NCBI GenBank assembly: GCA_934445015.1
Contig: CAKSDJ010000004.1
Coordinates: 1 to 60,239 of the forward strand
DNA length: 60,239 bases
Reading direction: 5' to 3'
From: an uncultured Eubacteriales bacterium
GTDB taxonomy: Bacteria; Bacillota; Clostridia; Oscillospirales; Acutalibacteraceae
A program made the translations under genes and the position numbers. Positions 49,226 through 58,142 of the stretch are shown one piece after another. Numbering within the stretch: position 1 is the stretch's first letter; the number at the start of each line of letters is the position of its first letter. Under the pieces are notes generated by a model, which worked only from the letters and a program-made list of their open reading frames with translations, ran no database searches and was not told where the DNA came from.

Positions 49226-50725
49226 ATGCGAACAAACGGAATTTTAATGCCGGTGTTTTCACTGCCGTCACCATACGGAATAGGAACCTTTGGCGATGCG
49301 GCTTACGAATTTGTGGATTTTTTAAAAAAGGGCGGGCAATCTTTTTGGCAAATACTGCCCATAAATCCCACAAATTACGGTGACTCGCCGTATCAGTCTT
49401 TTTCGGCGTTTGCCGGCAATCCTTATTTTATAGATCTTGACATACTTGTAACAGAGGGATTGCTTACCAGGTCTGAAATTGAGGACTGTGACTTTGGCGA
49501 TAATATTGAATGTGTCGATTATGCAAAACTTTATAACAACCGCTACCCTCTTTTAAAAAAGGCGTTTAACCGCTTTAATATGAATAAAAATTATCTTGAA
49601 TTTACGGCAGAGAATTCATATTGGCTTGACGACTATGCACTTTTTACCGCGATTAAAAAGGTAAACCGCGAAACGGCATGGAACAATTGGGAAAATCCGC
49701 TTAAAAATCGTGAACCCGACGCACTTAAAAAAATTGCCGAATACTGCGAAAATGAAATAAATTTTTATAAATTTCTGCAATTCAAATTTTATGAGCAATG
49801 GTACGCGCTTAAAAAATATGCAAATAAAAACGGCATTAAGATTATCGGCGATATACCTATTTATGCTGCGTTTGATTCTGCCGATGTATGGTCAAACCCT
49901 GATCAGTTTATGCTTGACAGCGACTGCAACCCAAAACTTGTTGCAGGAGTTCCGCCGGATGCGTTCAGCAGTGACGGTCAACTTTGGGGCAATCCCGTTT
50001 ACGATTGGGATTATATGAAAAAAACAAACTACTCATGGTGGAAAAAGTATTTAAGCAATGCGCTTTGCCGTTATGATGTTGTACGTATAGACCACTTCAG
50101 AGGGTTTGAATCGTTTTTTGCAATACCTTACGGCGATAAAGATGCCAAAGGCGGTAAGTGGATAAACGGCCCTGACACCGACCTGTTTGATGAAATAAAA
50201 AAAGATTTCGGTGAAAATCTGCCTATAATTGCCGAGGATCTGGGCGTTATTACGCCTGCAGTTCGCAGAATGCTTGACAAAACGGGATTTTGCGGTATGA
50301 AAGTTTTGCAGTTTGCATTTGACGGCGACAGCAACAACGCATATCTGCCGCACAATCTTATAAGAAATTGCGTTGTATACATAGGTACGCACGATAATGA
50401 TACTGTTATAGGCTGGCTTAAAAACAGCGATGCCGAAACCGTAAAATACGTTAAGAATTATTTGAACTGTCAAAGCGATGACGGTTTTAACTGGACTATG
50501 ATAAAGGCGGCAATGTCAAGCGTTGCAGACACCTGCATAATTACGGCGGCAGATTTGTTGGGTCTCGACTCAAAAGGCCGTATAAATACACCGTCCACCC
50601 TCGGAGGCAATTGGACCTGGCGTATAAAGCGCGAATGTATCAACGACTGGCTTGCCGAAATTTTAAAGGAAAACACTGCGCTTTACGGCAGATGCCCTGA
50701 AAACGGCGACAATATACGGCGTTGA
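49226..50725 (+). CDS. malQ: 4-alpha-glucanotransferase (amylomaltase)
   Basis: 499 residues, GH77. Transfers maltosyl segments between glucans, working on glycogen/maltodextrin. RTNGILMPVFSLPSPYGIGTFGD at the start, VVRIDHFRGFESFFAIPYG with the catalytic Asp near 290, PIIAEDLGVITPAVRRML with the catalytic Glu near 335 and IGTHDNDTVIGWL near 385. ATG at 49226; ribosome site weak (GGGGG). It fits the glycogen cluster functionally but lies 6 kb away on the other strand. Confidence 0.94.
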   Translation: MRTNGILMPVFSLPSPYGIGTFGDAAYEFVDFLKKGGQSFWQILPINPTNYGDSPYQSFSAFAGNPYFIDLDILVTEGLLTRSEIEDCDFGDNIECVDYAKLYNNRYPLLKKAFNRFNMNKNYLEFTAENSYWLDDYALFTAIKKVNRETAWNNWENPLKNREPDALKKIAEYCENEINFYKFLQFKFYEQWYALKKYANKNGIKIIGDIPIYAAFDSADVWSNPDQFMLDSDCNPKLVAGVPPDAFSSDGQLWGNPVYDWDYMKKTNYSWWKKYLSNALCRYDVVRIDHFRGFESFFAIPYGDKDAKGGKWINGPDTDLFDEIKKDFGENLPIIAEDLGVITPAVRRMLDKTGFCGMKVLQFAFDGDSNNAYLPHNLIRNCVVYIGTHDNDTVIGWLKNSDAETVKYVKNYLNCQSDDGFNWTMIKAAMSSVADTCIITAADLLGLDSKGRINTPSTLGGNWTWRIKRECINDWLAEILKENTALYGRCPENGDNIRR

Positions 50726-50760
50726 CACCGCAAATAATTTAGTATGACCCTGTTTTAAAA

Positions 50761-50804
50761 ATTTAAGGGAGTATGTGTTTTTATTACACATACTCCCTTT
50801 TAAT
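50761..50804. terminator. Bidirectional terminator
   Basis: AAGGGAGTATGTGT / ACACATACTCCCTT with A-rich and T-rich flanks, between convergent malQ and the purine permease. Confidence 0.9.
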
Positions 50805-50821
50805 TTTATACCTGATAAATT

Positions 50822-52225
50822 TTAGTGTGTCAGGAAGAACATCGCAATAAACAGCAATGCGATGATCCATGTTCCGGCGTTTATCTTTTTGGACTTGCCG
50901 GTCAAAAGCTCGATTGCAATATATGTCATTAAACCGAAAGCGATACCGTAAGATATATTATACGAAAACGGCATCATTACAATTGTCATAAATGACGGTA
51001 ATGCAACCGCAGGGTTTTTCCAGTCGATTTCGGTTACGCCGCCCATCATAAGAATACCTACATATATAAGCGCTGCCGCATACGCACACGACGGAATAAG
51101 CGCCGCAACGGGTGATAAAAACATTGCTATGAAGAACATACCGCCGGTTATCATAGCCGCAAGACCTGTTCTGCCGCCTGCCGCAACACCCGATGAAGCC
51201 TCAACAAATGTAGTTACGGTTGAAGTGCCGCAAACCGCACCGGTGCAGGTTGCAATAGCATCCGAAAGCATTGCCTTGCCCATATTTGGGACTTCATCTT
51301 CGCCCTTATCGTTTTTAATAAGCATATCGCCCGACTTGCATGCGCCGTAAAGCGTACCCATAGTATCAAACATATCAACAAGGCAAAATGCAAGCGCAGT
51401 GGTGACAAAAGTAATAACAAGTGTTGTTACCGAATGTGTTTCAAGGTATGCCGAAAAGTCAAATCCCTCGGTGAATACTTTACCGAACGATAATTTTGCA
51501 AAATCGCCGAAAGCGACAAACGGATTTAAGGTTCCGAATGAAAAATCTTTATAAAAACCGGGAACGGTAAAGCCCAACGCATAATAAAGAACCGTGCCTG
51601 CAAGTATGCTCCAAAGCATAGCGCCCTTTACGCCGCGTCTGCCTAACGCAGCAATTGTGATAAGTGTTATTATTGTAATAAGCATAGGCATAATGCTGCC
51701 CCATGTGGCGTCACCCAAAAGGTTAAATGAAGCGAGTGTAACGCAGGTTGACGCGTTGTTTACAATTATGCCCGAATCCTGTAATCCGAGAAAAGCAATA
51801 AACAAACCTATACCTGCAGGAATTGCAATTTTAACGGTTCTCGGGATTGCCTCAAACACCAATTTTCTGATACCGGTTACAGTAAGTATTATAAAAAGAA
51901 TACCGTCAGCCAAAACAAACAAAAGTGCGTTGGCGTAACTGAAGCCCAAACCGAAGCAAACGGTATAAACAAAAAACGCGTTAAGACCCATACCCGATGC
52001 CTGAGCAAGCGGTAAATTTGCAAGAAGACCGATAAGCACAGTGCCTATAACCGCAGAAATTGCAGTTGCTATGTAAACCGCGCCGTAGGATACGCCTTCA
52101 AGTTCCGAAAACATACCGGGATTTACAAGCAAAATATAGCTCATTGCCATAAACGTTGTAAGACCGGCGATTATTTCGGTTTTTACTGTTGTGCCGTTTT
52201 GTTTAAGTTTGAATAATTTTTCCAT
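50822..52225 (-). CDS. NCS2 family purine permease (guanine/hypoxanthine type)
   Basis: 467 residues with 12-14 hydrophobic helices. NCS2 AzgA-like features: AGLTTFMAMSYILLVNPGM near 18-36, QASGMGLNAFFVYTVCFG near 76, VDMFDTMGTLYGACK near 275 and SGVAAGGRTGLAAMITGGMFFIAMFLSP near 345. These transport guanine, hypoxanthine or adenine. Start at 52225 uses GGGGAA upstream. A strong promoter and an early hairpin precede it, so expression may be attenuated, but no purine riboswitch core is seen. Confidence 0.92.
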   Translation of the reverse strand: MEKLFKLKQNGTTVKTEIIAGLTTFMAMSYILLVNPGMFSELEGVSYGAVYIATAISAVIGTVLIGLLANLPLAQASGMGLNAFFVYTVCFGLGFSYANALLFVLADGILFIILTVTGIRKLVFEAIPRTVKIAIPAGIGLFIAFLGLQDSGIIVNNASTCVTLASFNLLGDATWGSIMPMLITIITLITIAALGRRGVKGAMLWSILAGTVLYYALGFTVPGFYKDFSFGTLNPFVAFGDFAKLSFGKVFTEGFDFSAYLETHSVTTLVITFVTTALAFCLVDMFDTMGTLYGACKSGDMLIKNDKGEDEVPNMGKAMLSDAIATCTGAVCGTSTVTTFVEASSGVAAGGRTGLAAMITGGMFFIAMFLSPVAALIPSCAYAAALIYVGILMMGGVTEIDWKNPAVALPSFMTIVMMPFSYNISYGIAFGLMTYIAIELLTGKSKKINAGTWIIALLFIAMFFLTH

Positions 52226-52249
52226 AAACATTTCCCCATAAAAAATAAT

Positions 52250-52294
52250 AAAAGGTTTAACGGGCAATTAAAATTTTAGTTCCGTAAACCTTTT
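52250..52294 (-). promoter_or_regulatory. Hairpin in the purine permease leader
   Basis: AAAAGGTTTACGG (right arm, 52294-52282 on the minus strand) pairs with CCGTTAAACCTTTT (52263-52250) around an 18-base A/T-rich loop, followed by ATTATTTTTT. It starts at about the transcription start and resembles an attenuator or terminator. Confidence 0.65.
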
Positions 52295-52298
52295 ATTT

Positions 52299-52326
52299 AT
52301 TATATCACATTATATTTTTTTGTCAA
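52299..52326 (-). promoter_or_regulatory. Promoter of the purine permease
   Basis: Minus strand: TTGACA (52326-52321), 16-base spacer, TATAAT (52304-52299). Confidence 0.8.
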
Positions 52327-52349
52327 CACCGATTATTAAACCGCGCATT

Positions 52350-53054
52350 TTACAAACGGTCAGCCAAAAGAACTTCACGGTTTGTTCCGTAAAAAATATC
52401 ATCTTTTCCGCTTATTTTTTTGCACAGCCGTTCAAACCACTCCCACGAATTGTATGCGTCAAACTCATAACTGTGACCCCAAATATATAAAACCGCGGGT
52501 TTGTCGGTTTTAAGAGCAATAAAGTTGTTTACCGCCTTTTCGGTACTCTCCGTATCAAGACTGTGCTCGGTAGGATTAAATCTGTAAAGATTCTCCTGCC
52601 TGTCAAAGCAGTGAGTTGAGGTGATTGTTCTTGAATACTTTACACCGGTGTTATTTTTAATAATTTCGGCTACGCGGTCGTCGTTGTTTATCTCACCACA
52701 CGGATATGCCATACCTACTACCTCATAACCGCAGAGTTTGCTTAAATTTTCCCTGTCTTTTTCTACCTGACGGATAATCTCGGCCTCATCAAGCAAAGTA
52801 AGGCGCGGATGCGTAAGGGTATGTACCGCAACTTCGTGATTTTTGTAGATTTCAGGCACCTCTTCGGGCATTACTTTGTTGTGCGTAACCTTAACGCCGT
52901 TAATATTAAGTTCGCCCGGCTTGCCCAAAAGTTCCGAGTTAAGGTTAAAAGTGCATTTGAGCCCGTACTTATTAAGTATTTTTATAAGTCTTATATCCTG
53001 CGTTACGCCGTCATCAAAGCTGAATGTAACCGCCTTTGTTTTTCCGTTAAACAT
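52350..53054 (-). CDS. Polysaccharide deacetylase family protein
   Basis: 234 residues, NodB-homology domain without signal peptide or membrane helix. FSFDDGVTQDIRLIKILNKYG near 12-32 (metal/acid DD pair), HTLTHPRLT near 82 (H-x-x-x-H metal ligands) and MAYPCGEIN near 112. Removes N- or O-acetyl groups from sugar polymers; substrate is unclear, and lack of a signal peptide suggests a cytoplasmic substrate. Start at 53054 has GAGG upstream; a frame to 53069 is an alternative. Confidence 0.88.
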   Translation of the reverse strand: MFNGKTKAVTFSFDDGVTQDIRLIKILNKYGLKCTFNLNSELLGKPGELNINGVKVTHNKVMPEEVPEIYKNHEVAVHTLTHPRLTLLDEAEIIRQVEKDRENLSKLCGYEVVGMAYPCGEINNDDRVAEIIKNNTGVKYSRTITSTHCFDRQENLYRFNPTEHSLDTESTEKAVNNFIALKTDKPAVLYIWGHSYEFDAYNSWEWFERLCKKISGKDDIFYGTNREVLLADRL

Positions 53055-53090
53055 TAAAATCAACCTCACAACATAGTTTTATCCGAACTT

Positions 53091-53119
53091 ATTATACAAC
53101 ACCGCCACAGATAAGTCCA
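53091..53119 (-). promoter_or_regulatory. Promoter of the deacetylase gene
   Basis: Minus strand: TGGACT (53119-53114), 17-base spacer, TATAAT (53096-53091). The -35 is weak. Confidence 0.5.
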
Positions 53120-53140
53120 CCGTTTTTTTATACAGTAAAA

Positions 53141-53169
53141 CCGAACCCCACTTTGAAAACGGGGTCCGG
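53141..53169 (-). terminator. Terminator after the LxxG protein gene
   Basis: CCGAACCCC (53141-53149) / GGGGTCCGG (53161-53169), one wobble, T-rich on the minus side. Confidence 0.8.
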
Positions 53170-53184
53170 CATTTAATATATTGT

Positions 53185-55185
53185 TTACTCTATTTCTTCG
53201 GTACGGTAGATAAATTTAACCTTGCCGTCCATATCGTCCGAAATACCGGCAAAATTGCGATAGTTTTTCGAAACGTCAACGGTTGCTTTAAACCTTGTTG
53301 CAACATTTTTAATATCACCGTTTACAAACTCGGTTACTTTGCCGATGCCCTCATCGTTCAACTTTTTAAGTCCGCCCGACAACTGCATAGCGCCGTTTTT
53401 AAGTTGTGACACGCCGTCTACCAAAGCAGGTGTGCCGTCCTTGAGTTGTAAAACGCCGTCATAAAGCGTGTTTATACCGTCTTTCAACTGCGAAGTGCCG
53501 TCTTTAAGCTTAGTTGCACCGTCGGCGGCATCCGAAACGCCTTTTGTGTACGCCTGTATTCCGAGATAAAATGCGTTGTAACTGTCAAGTGAAGATTTAA
53601 GCGCAATTACCTTTTTTGAACCCTCTGACGCAGCGGCAAGTTTTGCCTGCACTTCATCCGAAGCCATATTTTCGGCTATTGCTTTTTGAACTTCGGCTTC
53701 AACTCTCTGTGATATTGTTGCCTTTATTTCATCGGTCTGCATTTGCGCTTCAATTGCCGCTTCTATTGCCGCCTTTTGAGCTTCAGGCACAAGACCTGCA
53801 GCAACTGCGGCATCATAACTTGCCTTTGTCATTTGTCCGTTTGTCGCAATGGGAATAACGCTCTCTGCAACTTTATCGCGTACACCGGCGGTAACTTTCT
53901 GTTCAATAAGGGGGCGTTTTTCCTCAACAGCGGCAGTCACCTGCTCTAACGCCTGATTGTATACGGATGTGCTGTCAAGAGACGCTATAACTTTATTTAA
54001 AACGTTTGCATAATTCTCTATTGTAAGAGGTGCCGGAATATTAAGACCGCCGGCAGCAAGCTGCTCGTTTGCGGTTGAAAGCAACGTTTCAAATACCTGC
54101 TTTGCACCGCCGTTCAACGTAGCGTTATTGCTCTTTAATTCATCAAGACCGGCAGAAAGGTCAGCCGCACCGTTATTTATCAGAGCGGACGCGTCTTTTA
54201 AATCTTTTGCACCGGATGCAAGTTTATTTATACCCTCTACAAGAACGCCTGACTTTGTAAGCAGGGTGTCAAGTCCGTTATACAGTGCAGATGAACCGTC
54301 AAGCAACTGATTCATACCGTTGGTAAGCTGACCTATTGAATCGGTAATTCCGCTTACGCTGTCAAATTTTGATGTATCGATATCATTAAACAGTTCATTT
54401 GTTGCGATTGTAACGGTTGTGCCGAGTTTAAAGTTTTTGACATCGGCGGTTATCTCAACGTAATCGGGGATCTCAAACTTACTGTTGGATATTCCCAGAT
54501 TTTCCTGAAGTCCCGGCAAAGCCACACCTATAATTGCGGTGTGATCGCCGTCATTTATAAGTTTGCCGTTTGAAACTTCGACATTTCTGAATGTGTCGCT
54601 GTCTAAAAGCATACCTGTAAGCATAGCAAAAGGAACGTATATCTTTTCATCTTTGCCGTCTATGTTTACGGTTTCATACTGGCGGTTTTCATAATCAAAA
54701 CGTATAGTAACCTTGCCGCTTTTGCCGGCGATTTTTTCTGCACTTATGTTTTCACCGTCTAACTTGTATGAAATCGATAAACCTACCGGCAGTTCTTTTT
54801 CAATATTGCCCTGATAATAAATATCATTGCCGTCGGCGTCCCAAACAGTCATATTGTCGCCGTTAAGGGTATACTTTTCATCGCCCTTAACATTTTCAAT
54901 ATCTGTAAGGTTTGTTTTGTCGGTCAATTTACCTGATGAAAGCGCATTTTTGATCCAGTCGCTGACAATTATCTTTTTAACCGAACCGTCTTTACCGGCT
55001 ATAACGTATACCGTTTCATTTTTTGAAATTTCGCCTTTTTGTTCCGTTGTTTCCTGAGCTGCCGAACCTGTGTCTTTAGTTTCGGCTGTTTTATCTTTTT
55101 CCAATGCGTAAGACGCTACGGTGGTACTTATAACAAGCATAATGCTTAATATTATCGCCGTAAGTTTTATATGAGTGTTTTTCAT
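53185..55185 (-). CDS. Secreted LxxG-repeat coiled-coil protein, partner of the RND exporter
   Basis: 666 residues. Signal peptide or anchor at 1-28 (KLTAIILSIMLVISTTVASYA); residues ~60-260 mixed; from ~285 long Ala/Gly/Leu heptad-like repeats of the L-x-x-G type (INKLASGAKDL, GAADLSAGLDEL, ATKLKDGTSQLKDGINTLYDG, LVDGVSQLKNGAMQLSGGL) with an Ala/Glu-rich helical stretch in between (~400-530). Such repeat proteins occur beside MMPL transporters in Firmicutes. It begins one base after the RND stop, with GGAGG inside the pump gene's end, so it is translationally coupled. No C-terminal membrane helix. Function by context only: possibly an extracytoplasmic adaptor. Confidence 0.8.
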   Translation of the reverse strand: MKNTHIKLTAIILSIMLVISTTVASYALEKDKTAETKDTGSAAQETTEQKGEISKNETVYVIAGKDGSVKKIIVSDWIKNALSSGKLTDKTNLTDIENVKGDEKYTLNGDNMTVWDADGNDIYYQGNIEKELPVGLSISYKLDGENISAEKIAGKSGKVTIRFDYENRQYETVNIDGKDEKIYVPFAMLTGMLLDSDTFRNVEVSNGKLINDGDHTAIIGVALPGLQENLGISNSKFEIPDYVEITADVKNFKLGTTVTIATNELFNDIDTSKFDSVSGITDSIGQLTNGMNQLLDGSSALYNGLDTLLTKSGVLVEGINKLASGAKDLKDASALINNGAADLSAGLDELKSNNATLNGGAKQVFETLLSTANEQLAAGGLNIPAPLTIENYANVLNKVIASLDSTSVYNQALEQVTAAVEEKRPLIEQKVTAGVRDKVAESVIPIATNGQMTKASYDAAVAAGLVPEAQKAAIEAAIEAQMQTDEIKATISQRVEAEVQKAIAENMASDEVQAKLAAASEGSKKVIALKSSLDSYNAFYLGIQAYTKGVSDAADGATKLKDGTSQLKDGINTLYDGVLQLKDGTPALVDGVSQLKNGAMQLSGGLKKLNDEGIGKVTEFVNGDIKNVATRFKATVDVSKNYRNFAGISDDMDGKVKFIYRTEEIE

Positions 55186-55186
55186 A

Positions 55187-57280
55187 TTACTCTGCCTCCA
55201 CTTTATTTTTATTATCTATCTTTGTCATACCTAAGGTTGTTTTGCAAATGATCTTATCAAAGAGCATAAACATGGCAGGAAGTATAAATATTACAAGGAT
55301 CATACTTATTACGGCTCCCCTTGCCATCAGCATACACATTGAACTGATAATCTCAATATCCGAGTAAACCGCAACGCCGAATGTTGCCGCAAACAGACCC
55401 ATACCCGAAACAAGTATGGACGGGATTGATGTGTAAAGCGCCGTATGAACCGAAGTCTTTTTATCGTTTCCGCCTATCCTTTCGGACTTGTATCTGGTAG
55501 TCATAAGTATAGCGTAGTCAACCGTAGCGCCGAGCTGGATCGTGCTTATACATATAGGTGTAATAAACGCCATACTCTGTCCGAGGTAGTGCGGCAGACC
55601 CAGGTTAATAAAGATACCGAGTTCAATTACCGCTATCAGAATAACCGGCAGAGATACCGATTTTTCTACAAGTAAGATGATAACAAATATAGCCACGATA
55701 GAAACCGCGTTTACAACCATAAAGTCGTGGTCGGTTGTTTCTATCATATCTTTCATACAGGGCGCTTCGCCTATAAGCATTCCGCCCTTGTCATATTTTT
55801 TCAAAATGGCGTTGAGGCTGTTTATCTGCTCGTTTACGTCGTCGCTTGCCGCCTTGTATTCTGAATTAATAAGCAACAGTTCCCATTTATCACTTTTTAA
55901 AATGGATTTTATGCTGTCGGGCAATATTTCCTGCGGTACGCGTGAGCCTACAACCGATTCAAGGCCCAAAACATATTTAACGCCGTCAACATCTTCCATT
56001 TCGGAAATCATATTTTTAACCGATTTGGGTGAAAGGTTTGCATCAACCAAAACCATATGAGTAGACGCTATATCAAAGTCTTCTTTAAGTTTTGAGTTTG
56101 AAATAACATAGTTCATATCCTGCGGCAAACACTCGCCCATATCGTAATAAACCTCTTTATTCGCCTTGTTGTATCCGTAATACGCAGGCAAAACAAGAAC
56201 GGCAAAAACTATCAGAAATACGGGGAATACTTTGACAATGCGATTTGAGAACTTTTCCATATCCGGAATAACCGAACGGTGCTTTGTTTTTTGAAGCGGT
56301 TTATCAAGAACCAGAATGAGCGACGGCAAAACAGTTACACAGCCTATAACGCCGAGTATTACACCTTTTGCCATAACGATGCCCAAATCTCTGCCCAAAG
56401 TAAAACTCATAAAGCAAAGCGCTATAAAACCTGCAACGGTTGTTATTGAACTGCCCACAACGCTTGTTAACGTCTCTTTTACGGCAACAGCCATCGCTTC
56501 CTTGTTGTCAGCGTATTTTTCACGCTGCTCATTATAACTGTGCCACAAAAAGATTGAGTAGTCCATTGTTACGGCAAGCTGCAAAACAGCTGACAACGCT
56601 TTTGTTATGTATGATATTTCGCCCAAAAAATAGTTGGTGCCGAGATTTATCAAAATCATAGCGCCTATTGACGCCAGAAATACAAACGGAATCAACCAAC
56701 CGTCAAGAAGCACAAGCATTGCAACGCACGCAAGCGAAACCGCAAGTGCCACGTAAATGGGCTCCTCTTTTTCACAGAGGTCTTTTAAATCCACAACAAG
56801 CGCCGTCATACCAGAAACATAGCACTGTTTTCCGCAGACCGACCTTATCTCTCTTACAGCGTCCATTGTCATATCGTCAGACGTGCCGGTGTCAAAAAAT
56901 ACCGCCATCATTGTCGCGTTATCCGAATTGAACGCTTTGTACACTTTGTCGGGCAATATTTCCATAGGAACCGACAAATCGGCAACAGAATCATACCAAA
57001 GAACAGTATCTACATGATCGATCTTTTCAATCTTTGTTTTAAGTTCGGATACGTCTTTGTTGGGCATATCTTCAATTATTATAAATGAAAACGCGCCCTT
57101 GTTAAAATCCTTTAACAGTTCATCCTGACCTATTACCGTTTCCATATCACTCGGTAAATAGGTAAGCATATCGTAATTTACCCTTGTGGCGATCATTCCG
57201 ATTACCGACGGTATCATCAAAATTACCGTAAGTATAAGTATCGGAATACGAAACTTAACAATCGTTTTTGAAAACCTCAT
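55187..57280 (-). CDS. MMPL/RND superfamily exporter
   Basis: 698 residues. Twelve hydrophobic helices arranged as two repeats of one plus five, each with a large extracytoplasmic loop. Conserved proton-relay segments: TMDYSIFLWHSYNE near 265 and TVDYAILMTTRYKSER near 595, characteristic of MMPL/HAE2-type transporters that export lipids or amphiphiles. ATG at 57280 with GGGAGG six bases upstream; a longer frame to 57373 runs over the promoter. Downstream of a TetR regulator gene and upstream of the LxxG protein. Confidence 0.9.
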   Translation of the reverse strand: MRFSKTIVKFRIPILILTVILMIPSVIGMIATRVNYDMLTYLPSDMETVIGQDELLKDFNKGAFSFIIIEDMPNKDVSELKTKIEKIDHVDTVLWYDSVADLSVPMEILPDKVYKAFNSDNATMMAVFFDTGTSDDMTMDAVREIRSVCGKQCYVSGMTALVVDLKDLCEKEEPIYVALAVSLACVAMLVLLDGWLIPFVFLASIGAMILINLGTNYFLGEISYITKALSAVLQLAVTMDYSIFLWHSYNEQREKYADNKEAMAVAVKETLTSVVGSSITTVAGFIALCFMSFTLGRDLGIVMAKGVILGVIGCVTVLPSLILVLDKPLQKTKHRSVIPDMEKFSNRIVKVFPVFLIVFAVLVLPAYYGYNKANKEVYYDMGECLPQDMNYVISNSKLKEDFDIASTHMVLVDANLSPKSVKNMISEMEDVDGVKYVLGLESVVGSRVPQEILPDSIKSILKSDKWELLLINSEYKAASDDVNEQINSLNAILKKYDKGGMLIGEAPCMKDMIETTDHDFMVVNAVSIVAIFVIILLVEKSVSLPVILIAVIELGIFINLGLPHYLGQSMAFITPICISTIQLGATVDYAILMTTRYKSERIGGNDKKTSVHTALYTSIPSILVSGMGLFAATFGVAVYSDIEIISSMCMLMARGAVISMILVIFILPAMFMLFDKIICKTTLGMTKIDNKNKVEAE

Positions 57281-57307
57281 AATATTCCTCCCATTTTTTA
57301 CGGTTAA

Positions 57308-57329
57308 TATTATAGTTATTATGATAACT
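57308..57329 (-). promoter_or_regulatory. Palindrome abutting the RND -10
   Basis: TATAAT on the minus strand at 57313-57308 is directly preceded by AGTTAT-CATA-ATAACT (57329-57314), perfect six-base arms. Likely operator within the promoter spacer; the -35 is weak. Confidence 0.55.
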
Positions 57330-57355
57330 TTTAACACAGCCAAGAAACAAACTGT

Positions 57356-57372
57356 TGTCTGATTTTCAGACA
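57356..57372. promoter_or_regulatory. Second palindrome upstream of the RND gene
   Basis: TGTCTGA-TTT-TCAGACA, perfect seven-base arms, 27 bases upstream of the first palindrome. Could be a second TetR site or another factor's. Confidence 0.5.
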
Positions 57373-57470
57373 TACGGTTTAATTTGCCTAAATGAAATTA
57401 CTCATGATATCCAAAATTTAACTGTAAAATACATAAAATCACGGCTGTGCCGTGCTTTAAATAAAATAAA

Positions 57471-58025
57471 CTATCCCTGAAGAAAACCGGCGACTTCTCT
57501 TGCAAAGTCTTTTTTGATCATAAATATCCGCCTTATTTCTCTTGAAAATTCATCGTTCATACCGCTGTTGAGCCATTCCATAACCAAGCCGAAACAAACA
57601 CATTTATAATAGGATATAATCGCCTTTTTGTCGGCTTCGCTTATTGACATTTCTGCAAGGGTTGCATTAACGTAATCGCAAATAAAATGCTCGCTTATTT
57701 TTATCAGGGCGTTTTCAAAAACCTCGCGATTGACCGAACGGTAAATGTGCATTATGGCGCGTTTTCGGTGCGAAGCAAATTCGACCAAAGCGTCAAAGCA
57801 CTCTACAATAGAGGTGACCGACGGATATTTTTCTATAATGGATTCTGCCTCCTCCTTTACTATATCCTCAATAAGATCGGGCAGATCCTGATAGTGATAA
57901 TAAAACGTGTTGCGGTTAACACCGCATTTTTCTACTATATCTTTTATGGTTATTTTGCTGAGTTGCTGTTCATCGATTAAGTCAATAAATGCTTTTTTTA
58001 TCGCGGCTGCAGTAAAATTTGCCAT
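57471..58025 (-). CDS. TetR/AcrR family regulator
   Basis: 184 residues. HTH near 18-48: ITIKDIVEKCGVNRNTFYYHYQDLPDLIEDIV, the TetR signature with FYYHY. C-terminal helices hold the effector pocket. Same direction as and upstream of the RND gene, separated by 190 bases holding two palindromes; probable repressor of the exporter. No strong promoter identified in the short upstream region 58026-58100. Confidence 0.9.
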   Translation of the reverse strand: MANFTAAAIKKAFIDLIDEQQLSKITIKDIVEKCGVNRNTFYYHYQDLPDLIEDIVKEEAESIIEKYPSVTSIVECFDALVEFASHRKRAIMHIYRSVNREVFENALIKISEHFICDYVNATLAEMSISEADKKAIISYYKCVCFGLVMEWLNSGMNDEFSREIRRIFMIKKDFAREVAGFLQG

Positions 58026-58103
58026 ATCATCACTCCTTGCTTATTATTTTAGCATATTTTACGTAAAAATAAAAGAGTGAAAACCAAATCAACATACAAA
58101 AAA

Positions 58104-58135
58104 CGGCAACCTGTATGTGCAGGCTGCCGCTTTTA
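58104..58135 (-). terminator. Terminator after rubrerythrin
   Basis: CGGCAaCCTG (58104-58113) / CAGGcTGCCG (58120-58129), T run on the minus side. Confidence 0.85.
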
Positions 58136-58142
58136 ACCAAAC

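Noticed and set aside
52226..52330. Purine riboswitch upstream of the NCS2 permease
   Set aside because: The leader is too short and lacks the conserved loop sequences of the purine aptamer; only a simple hairpin is seen.
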